From NCBI GenBank assembly GCA_937952345.1, contig CALFYN010001101.1, positions 1-6,729 of the forward strand: 6,729 nucleotides of DNA. Direction: 5' to 3'. The stretch comes from an uncultured Acidobacteriota bacterium (GTDB lineage: Bacteria; Acidobacteriota; Terriglobia; Bryobacterales; Bryobacteraceae). Shown one piece after another: positions 1 to 5,409 of this stretch (the first letter of the stretch is position 1; each line of letters opens with the position of its first letter). The notes under the pieces were generated by a model that saw nothing but the letters and a program-made list of their open reading frames with translations, did not search any database and was not told where the DNA came from. The position numbers and the translations under genes were made by a program.

Positions 1-142
1 AACTCCGCACGCGGCTGCGCAGGCTCTTCGCCTTCCCCACATAAATCACCTTCCCCCCGCCATCCTTGTACAAATACACTCCCGGCTGTGTGGGAAGTTG
101 GGAAACCTTGTCACGCAGTTCCATCGGAGGGACTAGTTCCAT
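1..142 (-). CDS. uvrC: UvrC, excinuclease ABC subunit C, N-terminal fragment (cut by left edge)
   Basis: UvrC is the dual-incision nuclease of bacterial nucleotide excision repair, acting in the cytoplasm on UvrB-DNA complexes. Only the first 47 codons are visible. They contain the start of the GIY-YIG nuclease domain that makes the 3' incision: LPTQPGVYLYKD, then KVIYVGKAKSLRSRV, which holds the GVY and YVG pair that names the domain and the conserved Lys-Ala-Lys stretch. Two in-frame ATGs are possible, at 142 and 124. The one at 124 gives a first helix of the length usual in UvrC, but neither has a recognisable Shine-Dalgarno, so the longer form is listed. The gene is divergent from the TPR gene at 176. 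The rest of the protein lies outside the window. Family assignment is firm; the exact start is not. Confidence 0.9.
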   Translation of the reverse strand, partial: MELVPPMELRDKVSQLPTQPGVYLYKDGGGKVIYVGKAKSLRSRVRS

Positions 143-175
143 TGTGTCACGGCCAATCCTCGATATACTCAAAGC
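143..175. promoter_or_regulatory. Short divergent promoter region between uvrC and the TPR gene
   Basis: On the plus strand a TATACT hexamer (164-169) lies 16 bp after TTGTGT (142-147) and only 6 nt before the GTG start of the TPR gene at 176. A start of transcription at the usual distance would fall on or next to the GTG, giving a leaderless mRNA. On the minus strand the same A/T core reads TATATC (167-162) and could serve uvrC. Sequence match only; no transcription data. Confidence 0.4.
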
Positions 176-559
176 GTGGCACGCTGGTTGTTATCCATCG
201 TCTGTGCGGCACTGCTCCTCTCCGCGCAAGAGAAGGAGCAGAAGCCACAGGAGCCGCCCGAAGAAGATGAATCCTTCAAGGTGAAGGAGTATGAGTTCAA
301 CCCCCTCCAAGCCTCCAAAGAGCTTAAGATTGGCCTCTTCTACATGAAGAAAGGCAGCTTCAAGGCCGCCGCCAACCGCTTCGAGGAAGCCACCCGCTGG
401 GATCCGTCGAATGCCGACGCATTCCTCAAACTGGGTGAGGCAAGAGAGAAACTGAAAGACCTGCCCGCCGCCAAGGAGGCCTACGCGAAGTTCCTCGAAC
501 TCGCTCCGGACTCCAAGGCGGCAGCGGCCGTCCGCAAGAAAATCGGCGGCGCAAAATAA
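176..559 (+). CDS. Exported two-repeat TPR protein
   Basis: A 127-residue protein with an N-terminal hydrophobic segment (residues 3-16, WLLSIVCAALLLSA) and a probable signal peptidase cleavage after LSA at residue 17. A charged, Pro/Glu-rich linker follows (18-34), then two tetratricopeptide repeats at about 45-78 and 80-113. Both show the TPR pattern of small and aromatic residues (LFYMKKGSFKAAANRFEEA, then FLKLGEAREKL with AKEAYAKFLELAP). The acting site is inferred to be the periplasm, as a protein-protein interaction scaffold. The repeat region loosely recalls BamD-type outer-membrane assembly TPRs, but it is far too short to be BamD and no partner can be named. The start is GTG, with no Shine-Dalgarno and a -10-like hexamer just upstream. 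It ends 2 bp from the stop of the convergent TIR gene. Confidence 0.82.
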   Translation: MARWLLSIVCAALLLSAQEKEQKPQEPPEEDESFKVKEYEFNPLQASKELKIGLFYMKKGSFKAAANRFEEATRWDPSNADAFLKLGEAREKLKDLPAAKEAYAKFLELAPDSKAAAAVRKKIGGAK

Positions 560-594
560 ACCTAGGAATGCGGTTCCCGTTCCGACTTGCGGAC
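530..594. repeat. Inverted repeat spanning the TPR/TIR convergent junction
   Basis: GTCCGCAAG (530-538) and CTTGCGGAC (586-594) are perfect 9-bp arms around a 47-nt loop. A further TCGG (543-546)/CCGA (582-585) can extend the stem past a small bulge. The arms lie inside the two reading frames: both genes encode Val-Arg-Lys with the same codons near their C-termini. There is no U-tract, so this is not a classic intrinsic terminator. It may still help end or stabilise both transcripts at a junction with only 2 bp between stop codons, or it may be chance. Confidence 0.35.
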
Positions 595-1155
595 CTGCCG
601 GATCGAATGCACTAGCCGCTTTAATCCCCGCTCCCAGTCCGGAAACAGATCCACATACTGGATGGCGCTGGTGATGCGCTTCGGCACATGGCACTCACCC
701 AGCCTTGCCGGAAGAATGAACGGCTGATCCAGCGGCACTCGCCGCGCACAGTCAATCGCGTAACGCAACTCGCTCTGAAACTGTCCGCGCTTGCGGATCG
801 ACCGCGCCGAAAACAGGGCCACGAAGCAGTCGGAAAACTCGATGGCGCTCTCGATGCGGCGTGGCCAGTTTTGCCCGGGCAACAGCCTTTCACGGTCCAT
901 CCACGGGTCGCAGCCATAGCGCCGCAGATCCTCGCAGAGTCGAACGGCCGCCTCAATGTCCTCCTCCACGTAGGCCAGGAACACGCGTGGCTTCACGCTC
1001 GATGTGAACAGAATCTCCCCGTCCTCCCCGAGACGAAACTCCCCAAGCCGGTCGATGTCCACCCGCCCGCCTTCCTCCAGGCAGCGCTTCAGCAGCGCGG
1101 CAATCTGCCGTGCTGTCGGTTTGCGGCTCACTTCGGAATGTCCGGTGCGCTTCAT
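562..1155 (-). CDS. TIR-domain protein with an HU-wing-like N-terminus
   Basis: A 197-residue cytoplasmic protein. Residues 56-190 form a bacterial TIR (TIR_2-type) domain: first strand VFLAY (58-62), the BB-loop region DRERLLPGQNW (87-97), helix IESAIEFSD, strand FVALFS, then RGQFQSELRYAI. There Glu129 aligns with the glutamate that is catalytic in NAD-cleaving TIRs, followed by strand FILPARL and the family-typical QYVDLFPDWERGL end. NADase activity is therefore predicted, not shown. Residues 14-50 (ARQIAALLKRCLEEGGRVDI and the following DRLGEFRLGEDGEILF) resemble helix 2 plus the beta-wing of HU/IHF proteins. The ATG at 1155 overlaps the stop of the upstream HU-like gene as ATGA and has a strong AAAGGAG at 1166-1172. 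Translational coupling is likely. The TIR call is firm; the HU resemblance is by eye. Confidence 0.9.
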   Translation of the reverse strand: MKRTGHSEVSRKPTARQIAALLKRCLEEGGRVDIDRLGEFRLGEDGEILFTSSVKPRVFLAYVEEDIEAAVRLCEDLRRYGCDPWMDRERLLPGQNWPRRIESAIEFSDCFVALFSARSIRKRGQFQSELRYAIDCARRVPLDQPFILPARLGECHVPKRITSAIQYVDLFPDWERGLKRLVHSIRQVRKSEREPHS

Positions 1156-1364
1156 CGGCGACGCTCTCCTTTGCTTCTTCCTGGTAACGGCTGCAGCCGG
1201 ACGCGATGCCTCGGATCCGGCTGTAAGATCCCCACCCCTGGCAGCGCCACCCGGCTTCCTTTCCGCAACCGGCGCAGAATGTCCGCCACCAGAAGGTCCA
1301 CTTGATCGGCGGCCTCGGCCGGTGGCAAGGCAGAGTGCGAGGCGAGCAATTGTTTCAGATCCAC
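1152..1364 (-). CDS. Short HU/IHF-like DNA-binding protein, first gene of the TIR operon
   Basis: From the GTG at 1364 this is a 70-residue protein that aligns with HU from its first residue. DLKQLLASHSAL matches helix 1, PPAEAADQVDLLVADILRRL matches helix 2, and GSRVALPGVGIL matches the HU signature around E. coli VALVGFGTF. It then ends in a basic tail (LPGRSKGERRR) instead of the long DNA-embracing arm and last helix, so it is about 20 residues shorter than HU (about 90). Role inferred: DNA-binding or dimerising partner of the TIR protein, whose start codon it overlaps by 4 bp. The start is uncertain. GTG 1364 has AGGGGA at 1371-1376 with 6-nt spacing and gives the family's N-terminus. An in-frame ATG at 1397 (AGGGG at 1408-1412) adds 11 residues, and a TTG at 1454 adds 30. 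Confidence 0.68.
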   Translation of the reverse strand: MDLKQLLASHSALPPAEAADQVDLLVADILRRLRKGSRVALPGVGILQPDPRHRVRLQPLPGRSKGERRR

Positions 1365-1397
1365 TTCATTTCCCCTGCCCTTATTATCCGGATACAT

Positions 1398-1637
1398 ATG
1401 TCCATTTCCCCTCTCTTCCGCCTCCGGTTTTGACACCTGCCTCCTGATAACCAATTGAGAATCAGGAAAATGACCCGACAGAAAAAATGTTCCTTTCCCG
1501 TGTGACCGCCGCGGCCCAGGCCCGCCAAATGAATGGATTTTAATGCTCCATTAAGCACGGCTTCATCTCCGCCGTGCGATGATGGCATCCAGGGCGATTC
1601 CAATGCGCCCGACAAACGTACAGGAGACACCAACAAA
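1398..1637. other. Intergenic region between the HU-like gene and the Lys-rich peptide gene
   Basis: About 240 bp (270 bp if the HU-like gene starts at 1364) with no convincing gene. Plus-strand reading is open through 1533-1637 in frame with the peptide gene, but that stretch has no signal peptide, so it is more likely leader. A TTTAAT at 1539-1544 is a plausible -10 for the plus-strand gene without a matching -35. No clear promoter was found for the HU-like/TIR operon. Confidence 0.4.
1555..1610 (+). promoter_or_regulatory. Two tandem hairpins in the leader of the Lys-rich peptide gene
   Basis: Hairpin 1 is GCACGGC (1555-1561)/GCCGTGC (1571-1577), a perfect 7-bp stem with a 9-nt loop. Hairpin 2 is GGGCG (1592-1596)/CGCCC (1606-1610), 5 bp, also with a 9-nt loop. 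The loop of hairpin 1 contains TCTCC (1566-1570), the exact complement of GGAGA within the ribosome binding site at 1622-1627, so a long-range contact could mask that site. No known riboswitch or ribosomal-protein leader is recognised; a regulatory role is inference. Confidence 0.3.
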
Positions 1638-1790
1638 ATGAAGAAGCTTCTGAGCATCATGCTCGGTTTGACCTTGGTCATCGGCGCCGCCACCGCCTCC
1701 TTCGCCCAAGAAGGTGAGAAGAAGGAAGAGGGCAAGAAAAAGAAGAAAGGCAAGAAGAAGAAGGGCGGAGACGAAAAACAGCCCTTCTAG
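1638..1790 (+). CDS. Small secreted lysine-rich peptide
   Basis: A 50-residue product. Residues 1-23 are a textbook Sec signal peptide (MKKLLSIMLGLTLVIGAATA followed by SFA, cleavage expected before Gln24). The mature peptide is about 27 residues and extremely basic: EGEKKEEGKKKKKGKKKKGG, then DEKQPF. No fold or enzyme motif is present. The start is the ATG at 1638, with AGGAGA at 1622-1627 (10-nt spacing); an upstream in-frame ATG at 1533 would bury the signal peptide and is not used here. The gene stands alone and is followed by a strong terminator. Function is unknown. Possibilities, all inference, are binding to anionic envelope polymers or nucleic acid, or an antimicrobial-like role. Similar short signal-peptide-plus-Lys proteins are, as I recall, frequent in Acidobacteriota. 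Confidence 0.72.
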   Translation: MKKLLSIMLGLTLVIGAATASFAQEGEKKEEGKKKKKGKKKKGGDEKQPF

Positions 1791-1818
1791 TCTGTTTTTC
1801 TTCCAGATTTTGACGCGA

Positions 1819-1852
1819 AATGCCGCACCTCCAGTGCGGCATTCGTGTTTTT
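1819..1852 (+). terminator. Intrinsic terminator after the Lys-rich peptide gene
   Basis: TGCCGCAC (1821-1828) pairs perfectly with GTGCGGCA (1834-1841) around a 5-nt loop, extended by AA/TT at the base. TTCGTGTTTTT follows (1842-1852). The T-run overlaps the stop codon of the minus-strand VCBS gene (1851-1853). Read from the other strand the hairpin is followed only by TTTCGCGTCAAAA, so termination of the VCBS transcript here would be weaker, but the hairpin may work in both directions. Confidence 0.82.
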
Positions 1853-4088
1853 AGCGGCGCGTGTTTTCGTACCAGACGATATTTTCGCTCTGCTGGCCGG
1901 CAATCAGCACATCCAGATCCCCGTCACGGTCCATGTCCACCAACCGGATGTCATAGGCCGATTGATCCTCGTGAATGTGATGCGTAACGAAGTTCCCCTT
2001 CCCGTCGTTCTCAAACCATGCCGCCACCCCGGAATCCTTCGCGCACGTCACCGCATCCACAAACCCGTCTCCATTGATATCCCCGATCGCCAGCGAATGC
2101 GGCCCCACCAACTGTGTGTTGATCGGATGCGGCGTCCACGCTGGACCTTCATACCAAACCAATCCGCGCCCATGCCCCCGGCTGGCGATAAAGTCCGCTT
2201 TCCCGTCCCGGTTCACATCTGCCACGTGAATGTTCGTAGCACCTTCCTCTCCCGTGGCGATGATGTGCTTCTTCCACACCCCGCGAGGATTCGAAGGCTG
2301 CTCCCACCACGCAAACCAGTTCCCATCCGGACCGATCTTCGCCGCACTCGCAATGTCCGGCCGCCGGTCGCCGTTCACATCACCGAATCCGTGGTAGTGG
2401 CTCAGGCCTGGCGCATCATTCCTCGCAAACACAAAGCGGTCCCACATCGGAGCCGTGCGCGGATTCCTCGGGATCCGCAGCCATGCCAGGGAGTTCGGGA
2501 AAGCCCCCTTCGGCTGCCCGCTGTTGACGATCAGATCCGGCTTGCCGTCGCGATCGACATCGCCCTGAATCATCCCATGTATCCCGTTCACACCGCCTTT
2601 GTCATGATCATCAATGAGGTGGAATACCCATTTTTCGCGTAGCGGATCCTTTGGCTGCTCCAGCCAGAACACCAACCCCGGCGAATAGCGCGCACCCACG
2701 TAGTCCAGGTCTCCATCGCCATCCACGTCGATTACCTCGCTATGTATGGCATCCACGCCCTCGTGCAACAACACCGGCTTCCAATCAGGCGCCGCATACA
2801 GATACAGCTTCTTGCCACGCAGATCCCCGGCGATCACGTCCGGCCTCCCGTCACCGGTGAAATCCGCCGCAATCGACGTGAAGCTGAAATAACCCTGCGC
2901 CAACACGTGACGCTTCCAGGCGGGCTTCGATTCGTTCCAGTAGATACGCACATTCGCGGTCGATCGGCCTACCGCCACCACCTCCGGCCGCCCGTCGCCA
3001 TTCAAATCCCCCACCGCAAGATCTTCCACCGCCACCCCGTTATCCACCAACTGCTTCTTCCACTTGCCATCCGGCATGCGCTTGTACACCGCCACGCCGT
3101 AGCCTTTCCCCCGCCACCCCACCGCCAGTTCATCGCTGCCGTCCCCGTCAAAATCGCCCCACCCCAGCGCGTGCGCCTGATCGAGCGTATCGTCGATCAC
3201 CTCGCGCTCCCAGATCTGATCGGGAATAGCCACGGGCCGCGTCAAAGTGCCCGCCTGCGGATCCAGCGGCTTCGTAGGTTCGGTGTAGACCACGATGCTG
3301 TTCCCATGCCAGGGTTGAACCGTCGCCAGTCGCCGCACCCGGCCTACCAATCCCGACTTGATCTCACCCGGATTCCCCTCGCCGATCATGCGCTTGGACC
3401 ACCGCCCATCCGCGCCGCGCCGGATCGCAAACACGCCTTCCCGAGCCGCCACCCAGATCTCACCCTGCTCCACGATGAAATTGTGAATGATGTGCAGCGA
3501 GCCATCCGCCACTTCCACAGGCCACGGACCCTTCGTGGGATCGGCCGGCGGCTTCATCACCAGAATGCGGGCCCCATCTCCTTCCCACTGCGGCCCCTTG
3601 TTGCCGCGGCCATGCAGAGGCATCACCACCAGTTCCTTCTTCCCATCGCCATCGACATCACCGAAGCGAATGCGATGCAACGTCGGCTCCTCGCCTAGCC
3701 GAAACATCGGCCACTGCGCCCCGGCCGCCCCGTGCCGGATCCACTGCAGACTCCCGCCCGATTGCGTATTCGTGGGTTGCCAGTCCGCGCCGACCGCGAA
3801 ATCCAGCTTTCCATCGCCATCAATATCCGCCCCCGAAATGCACACGTTGTCCTTCTTCGTGCCACCCTCCAGAATCACGTGCTTCTGCCATGTCGGGTTC
3901 TGGAACCACACCACCTGCGTCGGATTGATCGCCACAACATCAGGCTTTCCATCCGCGTTCACGTCCTCAATCAACACCGCGTATACCACGCCGAACTTGT
4001 CCTGAATCTCTTGCGGACGAAACGAAATGGCGCCCACCAGCGGGAGTGCGGCGAACAGTGCCAACAAGGCGGAGTTGCGAAAGCGCAT
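1851..4088 (-). CDS. Exported VCBS/FG-GAP repeat protein (calcium-binding beta-propeller)
   Basis: A 745-residue secreted or surface protein. The signal peptide MRFRNSALLALFAALPLVGA decides the start at 4088; an in-frame ATG at 4124 would add 12 residues before it and run into the divergent gene. The mature chain holds twelve visible Asp-rich calcium loops of the VCBS/FG-GAP type, such as DVNADGKPD (residue 42), DIDGDGKLD (88), DVDGDGKKE (144), DFDGDGSDE (312), DLNGDGRPE (361), DVDGDGDLD (455), DINGDGFVD (670) and DMDRDGDLD (718). Most are spaced about 40-60 residues apart and are followed by blade strands rich in Trp (VVWFQNP, LVWYEGP, IVWYENT). This fits one or two seven-bladed propellers. 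No catalytic domain or C-terminal sorting domain is seen. Role inferred: extracellular binding or adhesion. Divergent from the amidohydrolase. Confidence 0.9.
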   Translation of the reverse strand: MRFRNSALLALFAALPLVGAISFRPQEIQDKFGVVYAVLIEDVNADGKPDVVAINPTQVVWFQNPTWQKHVILEGGTKKDNVCISGADIDGDGKLDFAVGADWQPTNTQSGGSLQWIRHGAAGAQWPMFRLGEEPTLHRIRFGDVDGDGKKELVVMPLHGRGNKGPQWEGDGARILVMKPPADPTKGPWPVEVADGSLHIIHNFIVEQGEIWVAAREGVFAIRRGADGRWSKRMIGEGNPGEIKSGLVGRVRRLATVQPWHGNSIVVYTEPTKPLDPQAGTLTRPVAIPDQIWEREVIDDTLDQAHALGWGDFDGDGSDELAVGWRGKGYGVAVYKRMPDGKWKKQLVDNGVAVEDLAVGDLNGDGRPEVVAVGRSTANVRIYWNESKPAWKRHVLAQGYFSFTSIAADFTGDGRPDVIAGDLRGKKLYLYAAPDWKPVLLHEGVDAIHSEVIDVDGDGDLDYVGARYSPGLVFWLEQPKDPLREKWVFHLIDDHDKGGVNGIHGMIQGDVDRDGKPDLIVNSGQPKGAFPNSLAWLRIPRNPRTAPMWDRFVFARNDAPGLSHYHGFGDVNGDRRPDIASAAKIGPDGNWFAWWEQPSNPRGVWKKHIIATGEEGATNIHVADVNRDGKADFIASRGHGRGLVWYEGPAWTPHPINTQLVGPHSLAIGDINGDGFVDAVTCAKDSGVAAWFENDGKGNFVTHHIHEDQSAYDIRLVDMDRDGDLDVLIAGQQSENIVWYENTRR

Positions 4089-4116
4089 AGAGAGCACTAT
4101 ACATGGATAGATCGTT
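4089..4116. promoter_or_regulatory. 28-bp divergent promoter between the VCBS and amidohydrolase genes
   Basis: On the minus strand TATAGT (4101-4096) lies 7 nt before the VCBS ATG at 4088. On the plus strand TATACA (4098-4103) lies 13 nt before the amidohydrolase ATG at 4117. The two -10-like hexamers share the TATA core at 4098-4101, so RNA polymerase could serve only one direction at a time. Neither start has a Shine-Dalgarno. The -35 boxes would lie inside the opposite genes and none is convincing. Confidence 0.42.
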
Positions 4117-5409
4117 ATGCGCATACTCTTCCTGCTCGCATGTGCCTCCAGCCTGTTCGCCCAGGCTCAATATGACCTCCTTCTCAAGGGCGGCCACGTC
4201 ATCGACCCCAAGAACAACCTCAGCGCCCGCCGCGACGTCGCCATTCAAGGCGGCAAGATCGCCGCCATCGCCGCGGACATCCCCGCCAGCCGCGCCGGTA
4301 AAGTCGTGGATGTCTCCGGCCTCTACGTCACCCCCGGCCTCATCGACATTCACGTCCACGTATTCGCGGGCGGCATGGGCGAATCCTATGCATCCGGCCG
4401 TCTCAGCGTCTTCCCCGATGGTCACACCTTCCGCAGCGGCGTCACCACTGTCGTTGATGCAGGCACCTCGGGCTACAAGAATTTCCCCGAGTTCAAAGCC
4501 CGGGTCATTGACCGCGCCCGCACCCGCGTCCTCGTGCTGCTGAATATCGTCGGCGCAGGCATGGGTGGATCCGTCGAACAGAACAACAAGGACATGGAAC
4601 CCGCTCCCGCCGCCGCCATGTTGAAACAGCACCCGGAAATCATCGTTGGATTCAAGACCGCGCACTACGGGGGCCCCGAGTGGGTCGCCGTCGATAACGC
4701 CATTGCCGCCGGCAAGATGACCAACACGCCGATCATGGTGGACTTCGGCACCTTCCGCTCCGAGCGCCCCTTCGAGGAATTGGTGACCAAGCGCCTCCGT
4801 CCCGGCGACATCTACACCCACTTCTACCTCGCCGCCGTTCCCATGCTCGATGATCAGAAGAAAGTGCGGCCTTATCTCTTCCAAGCCCGCAAGCGCGGTG
4901 TCATTTTCGACGCCGGCCACGGCGGCGGCAGCTTCGTCTTCAAGCACGCGGTTCCCGCCATGAAGCAAGGCCTCCCACCCGATAGCATCTCCACCGACCT
5001 GCATTACACCAGCATGAATGCCGGCATGAAAGACATGCTCAACGTCATGTCGAAATTCCTCAACATGGGCATGACAATGGAAGACCTCATTCTACGTTCC
5101 ACCTGGAACCCCGCCAAAGAGATCAAACGTGAAGCCCTCGGCCATCTCAGTGTGGGCGCCGGCGCCGACATCGCCGTCCTACGCCTCGAACAGGGTAAGT
5201 TCGGATTTGTCGACGTCCTCGGCGCAAAGATGAGCGGCACCAAACGCCTCACCGCCGAACTCACCCTGCGCGACGGCAAAGTCGTTTGGGATCTCAACGG
5301 CCTCACCCGGGAAGAGTGGGACAAACTCGGCGACTACCAATCGCAGGGCAATCCCGCCTGGGACGGCATTCTCGGAGGCGGACGCAGCGGCGCACGCCGC
5401 AAGCGCTGA
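4117..5409 (+). CDS. Exported amidohydrolase/deacetylase-family metallohydrolase (COG3964-like)
   Basis: A 430-residue amidohydrolase-superfamily enzyme. It has a signal peptide (residues 1-15, cleavage near LFA or AQA), the N-terminal beta-sandwich start DLLLKGGHVIDP, then a TIM barrel with metal-site residues in order: His79 and His81 in GLIDIHVHVF, Lys180 in GFKTAHYG (candidate carboxylated lysine), His235 in DIYTHF, His268 in DAGHGGGSF and catalytic Asp294 in STDLHY. The C-terminal sandwich and a Gly/Arg tail follow. Length and motif order match the COG3964 group, related to dihydroorotases and adenine deaminases; as I recall, some members hydrolyse acetylated hydroxy acids. The substrate here is unknown: amide, ester or cyclic amide hydrolysis outside the cytoplasm is inferred. 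Oddity: the position normally held by His in the family's MVH motif is Asp209 (PIMVDFG). Confidence 0.87.
   Translation: MRILFLLACASSLFAQAQYDLLLKGGHVIDPKNNLSARRDVAIQGGKIAAIAADIPASRAGKVVDVSGLYVTPGLIDIHVHVFAGGMGESYASGRLSVFPDGHTFRSGVTTVVDAGTSGYKNFPEFKARVIDRARTRVLVLLNIVGAGMGGSVEQNNKDMEPAPAAAMLKQHPEIIVGFKTAHYGGPEWVAVDNAIAAGKMTNTPIMVDFGTFRSERPFEELVTKRLRPGDIYTHFYLAAVPMLDDQKKVRPYLFQARKRGVIFDAGHGGGSFVFKHAVPAMKQGLPPDSISTDLHYTSMNAGMKDMLNVMSKFLNMGMTMEDLILRSTWNPAKEIKREALGHLSVGAGADIAVLRLEQGKFGFVDVLGAKMSGTKRLTAELTLRDGKVVWDLNGLTREEWDKLGDYQSQGNPAWDGILGGGRSGARRKR

Noticed and set aside
191..694. 167-residue minus-strand open frame opposite the TPR gene
   Set aside because: It would overlap the end of the TIR gene and has a composition typical of an antisense shadow; the TPR repeats on the plus strand are clear.
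688..1305. 205-residue plus-strand open frame opposite the HU-like/TIR operon
   Set aside because: No domain or ribosome binding site; it covers two genes with recognisable folds on the other strand.
1430..1483. TTGACA at 1430-1435 as a plus-strand -35 box
   Set aside because: No acceptable -10 lies 16-18 bp downstream; probably chance.
1533..1637. Upstream ATG start for the Lys-rich peptide at 1533
   Set aside because: It would bury the signal peptide 35 residues inside; the ATG at 1638 has a good ribosome binding site.
2742..3698. 318-residue open frame on the plus strand opposite the VCBS gene
   Set aside because: His/Arg/Pro-rich composition without domains; it mirrors the repeated Asp-Gly codons of the VCBS gene on the other strand.
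4089..4124. Upstream ATG start for the VCBS gene at 4124
   Set aside because: It would put 12 extra residues before a standard signal peptide and overlap the amidohydrolase start; 4088 fits export better.
4138..4143. Possible lipobox (LLAC) in the amidohydrolase signal peptide
   Set aside because: The Cys is only residue 9, leaving too short a hydrophobic stretch, and standard signal peptidase sites follow.
3967..5004. 345-residue minus-strand open frame opposite the amidohydrolase
   Set aside because: Low-complexity Gly/Ala/Val/Asp reading of GC-rich codons; the amidohydrolase on the plus strand has intact motifs throughout.
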